64,000 bases of DNA, taken from contig MU839160.1 of the NCBI GenBank assembly GCA_030685235.1, forward strand, positions 124,001 to 188,000, given 5' to 3'. Position numbers and translations under genes: made by a program. Below are positions 22,801 to 35,740 of this stretch, piece by piece. Each line of letters begins with the position of its first letter. Position 1 is the stretch's first letter. Source of the stretch: Copromyces sp. CBS 386.78. Its lineage: Eukaryota; Ascomycota; Sordariomycetes; Sordariales; Sordariaceae. The notes under the pieces were generated by a model that searched no databases, was not told where the DNA came from, and worked only from the letters and a program-made list of their open reading frames with translations.

Positions 22801-25800
22801 AGAGAAAAACGTTTAAAAATTCCTTAATAAAATAAATAAGCTTTAAAAGATTTAAAAAGAAATAAAAAGGATATTAATAAATTATTATTAATTATATATT
22901 AACGCTTTTCTTCTTACGTTAACTAATAAAATACCCCCGTACCGTTTATATAATTATAAAATCGAACTTAAATTAGGAGAGTAACTACTATACGCTGAAC
23001 CTAAATTAATATTACCTATCGAAATTACCATTATTAAAAAATAAATTAATAAAAACTTTAAAAAGAAATTTATCCGTCCCTCCCAATCCGCCGCCGCTTC
23101 GCGCATCCTATTCATATAAAAACCGGGCGGGGGAGTCCGTATTTACGTTAACTATTATAGTATTAATAACGTTACTTTAAAAATACAATATCCAATTCCA
23201 TTAATTAAAGAAATTTTTAACGCTATTTACAAAACGAAGATCTTTATTAAATTTAATATTATTAGTACGTTTAATAAAATATAAATAAAGGAAGGCTACA
23301 AATAATTTACTATATTTATTACCCGCTTTAAACTTTTCGAATCTTTAATATACTTATTTAATTTATAAAGGGTATTAAGGACGTTCTAGAATTATATTAA
23401 CGACGTCCTATATAATATCCTTAATATATATACTACTACTTACTTTAATAATATCTTCATCTATTCAAAGAACAAAAAAAACTACGTAGGGTACGTTAAC
23501 GAAGTCCTACGGAAGATAATAAACGCAGGCCTACAAATCGATATTAATAAATACAACTTCTATACGAAATAAATTAAATATTTAAGGCTTATTATTATCC
23601 TTAGAAGTATCGAAATAGACCTAGAAAAAATAGTAGCAATTACTTTGTAAGAGGTTCTAAATACTAAGAGGGCGCTATAACGTTTTTTAAAATTTACTAA
23701 TTTCTATTAACAATTTATTAAATACTTCTCTATTTTAACGGGACTATTATACAAACTAATAAAAAAGACTATTAAAGATTAGAAATAAGAGGATTAATAT
23801 TAATATTCTTTTAACGTATTTAAACGAATTTTCATTAATAAACTAATATTATATATTTACGACTAGTCTAAATAAATAATCGTAAAAATAAATATTTTAA
23901 ATTAGGCTTACGGCAATACTCTTTCTTAATATAATAAAAATAAAGTATTATAATTAGTAATTTACTTTAATTAACGATATTCGTTAATAGAATATAATTA
24001 TAATATTTATAATAAAGAGCTATTTACTATTATTAAGGCGCTAGAGGAGTAAAAGCTAGAATTAGAAGGAGTATAATAATTATTCGAAGTTTTAATAAAC
24101 TATAAAGGATTAAAGTCGTTTACAGTTAGTAAATAATTAATATTATAATATATAAAATAATTATAATTTCTCTCCCGCTTTAACTTTACTATTTAGTAAC
24201 GACCGGGCTCGCTATAAGTCTACCCTAATATATTAAATTATAAACCGGAAGATATCCCAAAATATAAAGGTAATAAACGTCTCTTAATAAGGAATAAAAT
24301 TTTATTAGAGAAGGATATTTTTATTAATAATTCTTATATCTTAAAAAATAAAAGGGATTTAGAAATTTTCGTCGGAATAACTTACCTTTACAATTTAAAA
24401 ACTATAAACGAAATATTAGTAAACAATTTAATAACGGAAATTTATAAAAAATTAACCCTTCTCTAAAACGTATTCGCCTATTTAATAGACCTAATAAAGA
24501 AAATATAATTAAAAGAAATTAAAAAGAACTTTAAAAAACTCTCGTTCGTAAAATACCGTACTATATAAAATTAAATCTATTACTATAGTTCGGTTCTCTT
24601 TAACCCTAGAAACGTTAAAATTTACTACTAATTAATCTGCCGTACTTACAATACGTTAAAAGCGGGGTATTTAAAGAGGAAGAAGACTTATAGCCTTCTC
24701 CTCTAATCTTTCTTTTAGCTAGGAATATATAATATAGTAAAAACCTATTATAAAACCTACCTAACGTATATAAAAATAAAGCCGTTACAATACGCGCTAT
24801 ACAAATTTCTAAAATTATTACTAATACCTTTTACTCTATAAAAGGATATTTCTATTAATTATATTACACTACTAACGCCTTGCGAACGCCGCAAACAAAT
24901 ATTCTAATACATCGTAATAATTATTAATAAATTAATAAAAATACGGCATTTCATCCCTATAATAAAGCTAATTACGGAAGAATTAATAGACTACTTTATA
25001 GAATAGGTTTATAATATTTATAACTTACCTAATACTATTATATCCAATCGAAGTTCCTAATTTATTTCGTAATTTTAGAAAACGTTATTAACGAAGTTAA
25101 AAATTAACTTTACGCCCTCCTCTACTTTCTACCCAACTACAAATAAGTAAATAAAACGTATTAACGTAAAAATAGAAAAATATTTACAAACTTTTATTAA
25201 TTAAGTATAAAATAATTAAATTAATTAATTACTAATAATAAAGTTTATTATTAATAATTTAATTTCAAAAACGATAAGAATTTCGCTGTTTTTTACTAAC
25301 TACGGATTCTATCCCCGAATAAAAATCGAACCCGCCACGCCGTACCCCCTAAAAATATTAAAAACCTAATAGAATAAATATTTTAAAATTATTAAAATCG
25401 TTAACCGGTTTAAAATAATTTTAGACTATATAACGACTAAAATAAAAGAAATATAAAAATAATATAAGGATAATATTAATAAGAAGAAATCGGACGTCCC
25501 GTAATATAAAATCGGGGATAAAGTCTTATTAAGTATAAAAAACCTCGAAACTAGAAAATTGTACGCTAAACTAATTCTACTCTAAAAAAGGCTATTCGAA
25601 GTTTTAAAGGCTAATAACTATATAATTACTCTTCAACTCCCAATTAATATAAAGTATAGCCCTATATTCTATATTAATAAAGTAAAACTTTAAGAAAGAT
25701 ATACTAAAGGGGATATAAAAGTAAATTAAAGGAAAATTATAAAATAGATAAATAACAGGAAAAATTCTATCGAATAAAACTTTAATAATATAAGTAATTA

Positions 25801-25886
25801 TAAATAGAATTTAAAGAATAGATAATAAAAATACTACGTCCTATAAATATTATTATACGTACTAAATTAATAGAAACGGGCTAACG
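19900..25886 (+). pseudogene. gag-pol remnant of element A
   Basis: Domains can be followed although no frame is intact. A CX2CX4HX4C zinc knuckle lies at about 21230-21275 with every ligand turned into Tyr (ends GYIARNY). The protease site near 21660 reads NSG instead of DSG. The reverse transcriptase begins with PGGGVRIYVNYYSINN near 23125, and its catalytic motif near 23451 reads YFNNIFIY instead of YxDD. RNase H lies at about 23850-24160 (EYNYNIYNKELFTIIKALEE). The integrase core starts near 24850 (NYITLL, Asp to Asn) and continues to NTIISNRSS near 25040. The C-terminal chromodomain (KYYV...KRANV) is interrupted by element B and resumes at 33600. Confidence 0.85.
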
Positions 25887-25891
25887 TTATA

Positions 25892-26141
25892 TATTATAGG
25901 GTTAAGCCTGTAATGTGCTGTGCTGCACTAACCGCACATATGCCACGACCAGAGCCTTAGAGCTCTGTCCTCGCACATGTTATCGTTACGTGCAGCTTTA
26001 CGTGCCCGCATACGGTCTGGCCTATAGGGCTCTCGCCCATATAACCAGACCTCCGCGCACACTTCCTTCTCTCCTCCCTTCTCCTTATATAATAATATAT
26101 ATTGTACCCTACTTATAACGGTGCCCTCTCGCCCCGTAATA
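25892..26141 (+). repeat. 5' LTR of element B (250 bp)
   Basis: It begins TATTATAGGG and ends CCCCGTAATA. It aligns without gaps to 33345-33594. The outer 65 bp contain about 12 CA or TG sites, against about 5 in the 3' LTR copy. Confidence 0.92.
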
Positions 26142-26199
26142 ATTTGTTATATCAATTATTACATTGCGTGCGCTTACTATTATAAAAGGAAGATTATTC

Positions 26200-29100
26200 G
26201 TATTTCGATCGCGGTAATTAATTAATTAAAATTCGACCCTGCGCGTTCCCGATTCTAGTTGCGAACCTAGCTATTAAATTAAATAAAATATTAAATTGAA
26301 TATCGTTAATTAAAATTGTTCGTACTCTCTTTCTCTCCCTTATACCTATTAAAATATATTTGATTTAGCGATTAATATCTAATTCTATCGTTCCCTAAGC
26401 TTAGTCTATAACCGATAATTTCATTGCTATTACGGTTATTAGCGCTATTATAATAGCTATTAGTTTAATATATTAAAACGATTTAATAGTTCTTATTTAA
26501 ACGCTCGAAGGCCTCTATTATTAAATAATTGAAATTTTAATCCCTATTTCTTAAGTATATAATTTCGCTAACCTTTCCGTTTTTTAAACCTTCTTCTCCG
26601 TTTTCTATTACCTATTCCGCAATAATATAGTCGTAGCTAGAGTTAACGTTCGTAATTTCGAGGAAGACTTTATTGTAATTAAAAAGGAAATTATTTATTT
26701 ATATATTTATATTAGATATTTTAATTACGAAATCGCCTACAAAGAGAGTAATATCGTAATTATCTATATTTAATATTTGCTCGCCGTTTAGGCTAGTATA
26801 AAGGATTACTAAAATTAAATTAAATTGTTCTATAAATAAATTACTATTCTTAAAAAGAAGTTTAGCGATTTCCGTACGATATTTGCGGCCGCTTTCTAAT
26901 CCTAGAAGGATTATTATTAAAAGATCCTTCTTGATTTTCGTGCCCGGCTTTCGAAGAATAGTTTAATTCTCCTATCCCTTAGTTTAACCCCTTTACTTCC
27001 TAGTATATTTAGCGATCCTAATAACGATAATAATATAATAAATATTAATAAGGACGGTAATAGTTATAGGTCGGTATTACGTATTATAATTACTTCCGCC
27101 TTTAATAATAAAGGATTGTTAATTAAATATACTATTAAATATTACGCCTAGTATATATATATAAAGTTTATTTGGGTGGATAAGTTTAAAATCTTTACCG
27201 ACGAACGCCCCAAATTTTCTTTTATTGCTTATTCTATCGAAAGTATCCCGTTCGAAGCTATTGAAATTAAATTAAATAAGGCTATCCTCGGCGAATTTTA
27301 TAAGTAGGCTATAGCTTTCGAATTAATTAATAAGCTAAATAAGAAGTACAATAATATTAATATCGTCGTTGAATCCCGCCGCGCCTTCGAAAATTTTAAA
27401 ATGTCTAAAAGAATAAAGTAGACCGATTTTAAAGAAAAGTTTATTATATTCGTTAATAAATATAAATTTAATAACAATATAAAAATCTATTATTTCTATT
27501 AGAAAATTAACAATTATATTCGCTTCGCTTTTTCCTATTAACGTCCCTAGCTTATTAATAATAGGTTTAACGAATAGTTTAAAACTACTTGTAACTTTAT
27601 TAAAGTATTAGAAGATAAGGATTAGCGTGAGAAATAGACTAATTTATTTTATAAAATTAATACAATTAATGCTTCCGCTCTTGCCGGTCGTTCTAACATT
27701 TCTATAATTAAGACGATTATTAGTTAGGGCAGCGATACAATAGATTTTAACGCTATAACCGAAATAGATATCTAAATATCTCGTATAATCGAAGCTAGCG
27801 TTTTTAAATATTATATAAAGATAAACGTTTATACCCGCTATAGAAGGCCCGGCTATTATTTTATTAATTATTATATCCGCGTCAACTTTAAAAAGGAGGT
27901 TAAGCCTCGCAACAACCGTAATAAAGGCCGCGGCGGTAACGCTGGCAATATTAGCAATAGTAGTAATAATTATAATAATAGCGGTAATAATAGTACCTCT
28001 AATAATAGAGGCAACGGTAATTATAATAATAATAGCGGCAATAATAATAGCGGCGGTAATAATAATAGTAATACTTAGTAGCAATCCGCTTAGGGCTAAT
28101 ATAGCTATAGATAGTAGCGCTCCAATTATAGTAGTAATTACTATATTAATACTATAAACCCCGGCGCTCCAGCTCCCAATACCCCGGCCCCCGGCTATTA
28201 CAATCCCGTTCCTACTTATTAACCTAACTTTATCGGCCCGATTATAAGTAATGAAAATAGTTCTATTTCGGGCTAGGGAAATATATAGCCTCCCAATTAA
28301 ATTGTACTTGGAAGTACGAATTTAATAAATATAGAAGAGATAATAGGACTATCCCTATACGGCTAAATATTATTAAAATAAATAAAATTTTAATAGATAG
28401 CTATTATAAATACCTTAATTTATTAAATCTTTCTATTTATTTATTTTGTAGATTGCGTAAATTATATTGTATTACTCTCGTTAATAATAGATATACCGCC
28501 TTTAATTTTATTAATTATCGTTTCGTTTACTATTACCATTTCCCTTTTCTTCCGCTTACTATCCCTAAATTATTATATTTCGCTAATAATTAGGTTAAGA
28601 ATAATATTACCTACTTCTCTAGACTTATGATATAAGTAAGAATTTACTATAAAATTATTAATTTATTAATTTACGATTTAATTAAAGATAATCCTATTAT
28701 TTTAAATTATTTATAATTCGTTTATTACGCTTTAAATATTAATTAGCCTAACGATTCTCTTCGGTTTAGCTCTATTTATAAATAATACGGCTATTTCTTA
28801 CCCGGGGCTTTAAATTGTATTACTCCGCTCTCAAACCGCTACTTTACAATTCCGCAACTACTAATTTAGTATTCGTACTAAAACCTATCGGTAGAGGATA
28901 TAGAAGACGAAAGCGAATTTAGTTAAAGAGAGGTAAAAGTTATTAAACGATTGTCGATTTCTATTATAATTAAGCGAGCCGTTCGTTAATAATTCTACCG
29001 TTTTAAATATAAGGTTGCTAACCGATTAAGTATTATTCCGTTCGGGAAAATAAAAGGCGGTAATATAATTATATTATTAATTTTACCCCTAATACTTCCT

Positions 29101-32100
29101 TTAATACCCCGCCCGGCGCCTTATTATTAGGCCGGTAGTATAAGGACTTCTATAGTAAATTATTGTATTCCGGTTCGGCTTTATAATATCCCGGTTAATT
29201 TTATTAACCTTAACGATATTAAAAAATTCTTTACTACTATATTTAATTAGTTAGCGGAAATTTATAAGCTTTTAATTATCTATATAATTTAGGCTAATTT
29301 AAACGAAGATATCTATAGGTTAACCGAGGAAAATAAGAAATTAGAAAAGGAAGGGCGTATTTTAGACTTTTAGAATATAAGCAATAATTTTACATTAAAT
29401 ATAGTAGCCGAAGTATTATTAGGTAAAGGCTAGCGTTTTAAGTATTTCTTCGGTAATAAATATTATTATTAGATTAACGCCCTAATAGGAGATGGGGACG
29501 AAGCCGCTTTAAAAGTTATAAAAGTTTTTAATTCTATTAAAATTAATAGTACCGACGACGATTTTCCCTATTGTAAAGACGTAATTAATAAATATTTTAT
29601 AGTAAATAGTATCGCTATTAATAAGATTACGTTTAAAAACGCAGTATAATTTTATAAGAAAGTTAATAAACTTCCTAAAACGGTCGTAAAAATTTAAGTT
29701 AAATTCCTACGATAATACTAGTATTATATATAAACTTTTATATAAAAAGGAATAGATATTCTTCTTCCTTATAGGGCGTATAATTTAAAAATCGAGCTCC
29801 GTTCGGGAATAACCCCTCCTACTTTTTACGAGCGTACGTTTAATTTTAATGAATTTAATATTATTAAAAAATAAGTCGATAATATATTTTAGAAGAAATT
29901 TATTAAGCTTTTGCAATTGGAAACTTCCGTACTATTATTCCTTATTAAAAAACCGAGAGGCGGAGTTCGTATTTATATTAATTATTACGGTATTAATAAT
30001 ATAACCCTTAAATTCCGTTACCCCCTCCTATTTATTAAAGAAACCTTTAATATAATTTACTGCGTTAAGATTTTTATTAAGTTCAATATAATTACTATTT
30101 TTAATTGTATTTATATTAAATAAGGGTACGAGTAGCTTACTGTTTTTATAACCCGGTTTAGCCTATTTAAATTTTTAATTATTCTTTTTGGTTTATAAGG
30201 CGCCCTAAATATATTCTAGAATTATATTAATAATATCCTATATAATATTTTCGACGTTTACGCAATTACTTACTTCGATAATATCTTTATTTATTCGGAT
30301 AATATTAAAGATTACGAGCGGTACGTTAACGACGTTTTCGATAGGCTAATAAAAGTAGGCCTTAGTATTAATATCGATAAATACGAATTTTATATAATTA
30401 GGACGAAATATTTAAGTTTAATTATTATACTTAGAAGTATCGAAATAGATTTAAAAAAGGTTAAAATTATTGTAGATTAGTAAATACCGGAATTAAAAAA
30501 GTTGCTATAATTTTTTTTAAACTTCGTAAACTTCTACTAGCAGTTTATAAAAGAATTTTCGATAATAGCTACTCCGTTTTATAAATTTACAAAAAAGGAT
30601 ATTAATTAGTTTTAAAACGACCGCTATTAAACCGCTTTTAAAACTTTTAAAAAAGTATTTTTAAAAAACCCCGTTTTAAAGATTTATAATTAGATTAAAA
30701 AAATTATAGTTAAAATAAATACTTTTAATTAGGCTATAGGTAGCACCCTTTCCTAATACGAAAATAATGGTATTTTTTACTTTATTGCCTACTTTTTAAT
30801 TAAATATAGCTCCTAGGAATATAATTATAATATATACAATAAAGAATTATTTACAATTATTAAAGTATTAGAGGAGTGGAGGCTAGAATTTAAAGGAGTT
30901 TAGTAACCGTTCGATATCTTAATAGATTATAAGAATTTTTAAATATTTACGACTAATAAATAGTTAACCTAGCGGTATATACGCTAGTTTTAATTCCTAT
31001 CCCGGTTTAATTTCTTAATTAAATATATATTAGGTTTAAAAAACTTTCGCCCGGATACTTTAAATCGCAAATTTAACGACTATCCGGATAACGAGGAGGA
31101 TAATCGTTTAATTGCCTATAAGAGGGCTTTATTAGATCTATCTTAATTCGAGGAAGGTTGTTTTAAATTTAATAATTTGGCGGCAAGGTTCTCCCTTTAT
31201 TTATTAGGCTTAAATAATTTAGACATTTAATTAATTAATAATTTTATCTATACGAATTATAAAATTTCTATTTTTTTATAAGAATTAATCTCCTCCTTTA
31301 CTAGCGGAGCCTATTAATAGCCTACTATTATTAAGAAGGTTTTTTATAGGGCTTTTTTAGAATATTATATCGTTAACGGTATTGCGAAATAGCGCGACCG
31401 AATTATCGTTAATCCTTATAATAAAAATCTCTAATTCTAATTTATTAATTGCTAATATAATTCCCCGGGCGCCGGTTATTTAGGCCGTAACGCCACGTAT
31501 AAATTTTTATAATACGATTTCTATTAGGAGGGAATATATAATAATGTATATCTTTTCTATAAAGGCTATTTACTTTATATAAAGACTAAATTTTTAAAAA
31601 GAAATTCGGCTAATTATTTTAAATTAATTGTAATTACTTTCGCGCTATAGACTAATATTTCAATCGATTATATTACGCTACTACCGTTAAATACTTATTT
31701 AAGCTAGATTTTTAAGTACGTCGCTATCGTCGTTAATTGATTTATTAAAATATAGTACTATATCCTAATAATAATTTTAAAAGCGGAAAAACTAGTGGAC
31801 TGGTTTATCGATTATATTTATTCGATATATAGTCTTCTAAATAGTATATTTTCCGATAGAAGTATTTAATTCGTTTTACAATTTTAATTTACCTTTTATA
31901 AGCGGCTATCCGTAATTTATAAATTTACTTCCGCTTTTTACCTTTAAATAAACGTTTAAACCGAATATATTAATATAGAGATAAAGTAATTCTTAAAGAT
32001 TTATATTAATTAGGTATAAACGGATTAAGTAAAATAATTATTATTCGTAAAATTCGTTCATAATAATATTATTTTATTATTAATAGGGATTTTATTATTC

Positions 32101-33330
32101 TTCGCTAACTATAGCTATTATTTACGTATAAATATAGAGCTTCGCACCCCGCCGCTATTAAACCTCTCCCTAATTTAATTTAAAGAATATTATAAAGCTA
32201 ATAAATTAGTAGATCGCTTCCAGTAAATTTAAAATTTCGCTATCTAATAGTTGTAGTATATATATAATACCGTTGAGAGGGTATTGTGAAAGCACAGTAT
32301 GTGTGTTGATTGAAAGTGTGTGAATTCGTGATCTGGGAAAGATCCAGAGAGGAGAGATCGCGATGGTCGATGACTATATGTGCGCGATCCTTATCTAATC
32401 TACAGGACCCACCTTTAGGTGGGGAGGCGACCGCGGCAGCAGTGCGGCCGTGGCTAGTCAACGACTGTCATGCTGACAGGTGACAACACCAGCGATACCA
32501 ATCCGGTATCAATATAAGAATAATACGAGGATAACGCTAATAAGAAACGGGTCGATTCTATTAAGTACTATATTAGTAATATAGTTTTATTTAATATTAT
32601 AAATTTCGCGAACGGTCGCCTATATACGAAGTTTTACCCCCGCTAAGAAAGCCTTTTTAAAATCGTCCATACTAAATTATATATAGTATACTTCGCCCTC
32701 CCGTCTAATATAAAATACTTATTAATCTTCTACGTCTCTATAATATAATTGTAATTTAATTAAAGCCTTTTAGGCTAGCCTATTATAATAGATATTTAAA
32801 TTAACGAGGGATGGGTTATAATATATACTAACGATTAGGAGGAGTACGAGGAATAGGCATTCGAACGTTTTATAGATTATTAGTAAATAGGTAATAATAG
32901 GCATTGGAAGTATAAGGTTAAATAGAAGACTAGTAATCCTATTTAGGAATTTATTAATAATATTATCGATTGTAAGTACTATTTTTAATAATTCTACTGC
33001 GAGTACCCGGATAAATTAGTTCCCTTAGAAGTTTAGAGGGTTCTTAAATGTTTCGCCGCCGACCCTCCAGTACCGGCAATTACCGATACTCTAATACCGG
33101 CAATTACCGAGGTATTACAGCGCCGCTCCAGCCGCTTGGCACGGCAGGAAACGGCCGCCGCTACCGCTATAAAAGATAGGACGTAGAAGGATATAGAGGA
33201 AGGTTTATACTTCGTATTCGGAAGGGTTTTTCGGAAGCTAATAGATATTTACGAGGATAAGAGGTTACGAGAGGGGTTTTAAATCTATTATTTTATATAT
33301 ATATAAATTTTTCAACTCTTCGAACTTCTT
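26200..33330 (+). pseudogene. gag-pol remnant of element B
   Basis: A gag-like region precedes a CX2CX4HX4C zinc knuckle at about 27829-27871, whose ligands all read Tyr (YTRYRRPGYYFINY), followed by a Gly/Asn/Ser-rich tail to about 28080. The reverse transcriptase starts near 29946 (PRGGVRIYINYYGINN) and its catalytic motif near 30271 reads YFDNIFIY. RNase H contains EYNYNIYNKELFTIIKVLEE near 30830. The integrase core near 31660 keeps IDYITLLP, and SDRS near 31850 keeps the second Asp. A chromodomain-like stretch (HWKYKVK) lies near 32900. The pol end is interrupted by the solo LTR at 32265. The last 250 codons are less mutated than the centre. Confidence 0.85.
32265..32511. mobile_element. 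Solo-LTR-like insertion, 247 bp, almost free of RIP
   Basis: The insertion starts TAATACCG and ends CGGTATCA. Allowing one TpG-to-TpA change at the start, these are perfect 8-bp inverted ends of the TG...CA type. It is flanked by ATATA on both sides (32260-32264 and 32512-32516). The body has about half G plus C and many CA and TG sites, unlike everything around it, so it arrived after RIP of element B or is too short to be recognised. It has no coding capacity. A solo LTR of an unrelated element is the best reading; a short non-autonomous element is possible. Confidence 0.8.
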
Positions 33331-33344
33331 TTGAAGGGGGATAA

Positions 33345-33594
33345 TATTATAGGGTTAGGCCTATAATATACTATATTACATTGACTACACATATACTACG
33401 ACCAAAGCTTTAGAGCTCTATCCTCGTATATATTATCGTTACGTACAGCCTCACGTGCCCGCGTACAGTCTAGCCTACAGGGCTCTCGCCTATATAGCTA
33501 AACCTCCGCGCATACTTCCTTCTCTCCTCCCTTCTCCTCATACAACAACATATATCGTACCCTACCTATAACGGTGCCCTCTCGCCCCGTGATA
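33345..33594 (+). repeat. 3' LTR of element B (250 bp)
   Basis: It begins TATTATAGGG and ends CCCCGTGATA, one transition from the canonical CA end. Its outer (3') part retains more CA and TG than the same part of the 5' LTR (about six against two in the last 60 bp). Confidence 0.92.
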
Positions 33595-33599
33595 TTATA

Positions 33600-33915
33600 A
33601 TATACTTAGAAGCGGTACAGAAGTTCTACGAGAGTTACCTAAACGAACTAGCGCTGCCGGACTAGATCGTTATAAAAAAGCGGTATAAAGTAGTAACAGG
33701 CCGGTAATTAGAAGTAGATTAACCGTTATTAATAAAAGTAAAAGCGGATTAGCTAGTACTAACGGGAAATATAGGGTACGGAGGATTAAAGAAATCGCCG
33801 CGCAAAGTAGTAGCGGCTATAGAGGCTTTTATAGGGTAAACTAAATAATTAATAGGTATTTTAGTCGTTTTATATATTATTAGTCAATTATATAGCTTCT
33901 TTTAGTCCAGGGTAG
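33600..33915 (+). pseudogene. 3' end of element A pol, resuming after element B
   Basis: After the TTATA duplication the element A frame continues with YLEAVQKFYESYLNELALPD, a chromodomain C-terminal helix and tail. It remains fairly open to about 33880. AGTCCAGGG just before 33916 is in the position of the polypurine tract. Confidence 0.7.
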
Positions 33916-34223
33916 TATTATAGGGTTAGCCTTATAATAATTTAGAATATATAGTTAGCAACTATCGGAATTAAAGATTAGGCTATAGCTCCGAATATAA
34001 TATAAGGCTATTACGGCCTTCGTAGAAGGCTATAATAGCTTTATCATCGCCATCGCTATATAGGTCGTACTAATTCTATAGTACTTATAAGATTGCTATA
34101 GAACTAATCTCCTAAACTGGCCTCTATAAAGACTAGTTTGGGATCGTACCCTTAAACCTTTCCTCTTACTCCTTCGTACAATTACGTATATTCTTACCTA
34201 CCTTGTGCCTTTGTACCGTGATA
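33916..34223 (+). repeat. 3' LTR of element A (308 bp)
   Basis: It begins TATTATAGGG and ends ACCGTGATA. Its outer (3') half retains TG and CA (for example CCTTGTGCCTTTG), while its inner half is more mutated than the 5' LTR, a mirror image of 19360-19667. Confidence 0.92.
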
Positions 34224-34228
34224 GTAAC

Positions 34229-35740
34229 GACCTATATAAAGGCCCGACGGCCGCAACCTTTATAATTAGTATTGCAAGAGTCCTAAATGTAAACGAAGAA
34301 AACTTTACCTATAACGTAAAAAATAATTAGGAAGAATATTATAAAAAATAGCCGGATATAGTTCGCCTCCTCCGCCGTTTAACAGCCGAAATATAAATTA
34401 TTAACTATAATAAAAAAATAACCTTATTCGGTATTAAACTTAATAGTAATAATAAAATGAATTTCTTACAAATATTATTCTTTGCCGGCAAATTTATTTT
34501 AATATAATCGCAAACCTAAAAAATTCTTTGCCTACCCTATACCGCTACCTTCGTTAATAATCTCTACCCTCGACCTAACCTACTTATATTAATATTAATA
34601 TCGAAGCTTAATCCCGAATAGGCTATTGTAAATAGTATTTAAACTATCGAAACTTCTACTACTCTAAATATTATTATTGTAGCCTCTACTATTCCCGTTA
34701 AACGTAAGTATAATCGTCCTCCTAAGAATAAGAGAGAAGGAATTAAATTAGATAATTAACTTACCCCCGTCCCCGTCCTTACTACTCTCCTAGTCGTCCC
34801 TACTATAGATAATAATATATTTATTAAGGATAAAGCTAATAGATATAGACCTTAGAAGAAACGTTATATTAAATTTAACCTATATAACCATCGGCCTAGT
34901 AATGAATATTATTATTCTAATAAGGATTTAGACCCTAATAAAGATGCGTTAAGCGGTAATACTTCTAGCTATAACCCCTCCGTAAAAAATATTTCCGGTT
35001 CTAGTACTTCTACTCCTAATAATAATACTTCTAATAAGTAAGAATAATTATCTAAAAGTATTTCACCTATACCGGGTAACTATATTAAAGAATACGATTA
35101 ATCCTTAAACTCTCTTCCTAAATATATTACTACTCCTAAGGTATTTGATAAATTCATATTCAATTCGGAAAATACCCCCCCGTCTACCCTAAAAATTATT
35201 TAAACCCCTAATAAACTAGAGGAAATTCCCGAACCCTATAATTTCTATAAGTATAAGGGAGAGTATAAAGTTATTTAATAGTTTACTAATTGGAAATATA
35301 GTATCGTTAAGTATAAAGGCGAAATTTAGGCTCTTATTACAATACGAGTAGAATTGGCGGAATATTAGTATAAGAGAATAGATAAAAATAATTTTAATAG
35401 TTTGTACGAATTATAGATATTAAGAAAATACCTTATTAACCCTAATTTAAAGTTAATATATTTTAAAGGTATAAAAGATTAGACTATAAAGAATATTTTA
35501 TATAATATCCCCCTACCTAAGTTCGAATTCCCTATTAACTTTTTCAACGAATTTCACTTATTATAATAGGAGATAGACTAAAGAATAGATATTTCAAATA
35601 GTTAGCGTTCGCCGCCTAATCCTTATTTATATTCTTATTAGGCTTTGTCCCCTCTTCGTCTTCCTTCTCCGCCTTTATTTATCCCCTCTCCGGCTTTATT
35701 TACAAATTTAAAAGTTTCGATAAATAGCAATTAAATTATT
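34229..35740 (+). pseudogene. 3' part of the unknown ORF split by element A
   Basis: With one copy of GTAAC removed, the frame of 18865-19359 continues here in phase for about 500 codons. The stops met are TAA or TAG. Visible pieces include VLNVNEENFTYNV, a basic KRKYNRPPKNKRE stretch that weakly resembles an AT-hook, a Ser/Thr/Asn-rich linker near 34960-35040, and a Pro-rich segment (SPPLFIPSPALF) near 35680. The 3' limit is uncertain because the frame dissolves after about 35740. I do not recognise the protein. It has no reverse transcriptase, integrase or zinc-knuckle features. Confidence 0.55.

Larger units (their letters stand above)
25892..33594 (+). mobile_element. Element B: Ty3/gypsy chromodomain LTR retrotransposon nested in element A
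   Basis: It is bounded by two 250-bp LTRs (25892-26141 and 33345-33594) with a perfect TTATA duplication (25887-25891 and 33595-33599). The polypurine tract TTGAAGGGGG lies just inside the 3' LTR. Without the solo LTR it contains, it is about 7.45 kb long. Same orientation as element A. The insertion lies in the chromodomain codons of A, and removing B with one TTATA restores the reading phase of A. Confidence 0.93.
19360..34223 (+). mobile_element. Element A: Ty3/gypsy chromodomain LTR retrotransposon, RIP-inactivated, carrying nested element B
   Basis: The element is bounded by two 308-bp LTRs (19360-19667 and 33916-34223) and a perfect 5-bp target duplication GTAAC (19355-19359 and 34224-34228). 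Its own length without element B and the extra TTATA is about 7.16 kb. The domain order on the + strand is gag zinc knuckle, protease, reverse transcriptase, RNase H, integrase, chromodomain, as in Ty3/gypsy chromoviruses. It inserted into an older ORF whose frame continues on the far side. Every domain is broken by RIP. Confidence 0.92.

Noticed and set aside
27644..28084. 146-codon minus-strand ORF rich in Ile, Thr and Ala
   Set aside because: It is the antisense of the Gly/Asn-rich gag tail of element B; the sense frame has the zinc-knuckle spacing.
34690..34740. AT-hook motif in the split ORF
   Set aside because: The sequence KRKYNRPPK lacks the GRP core; a restored residue cannot be proven, so it is only called basic.
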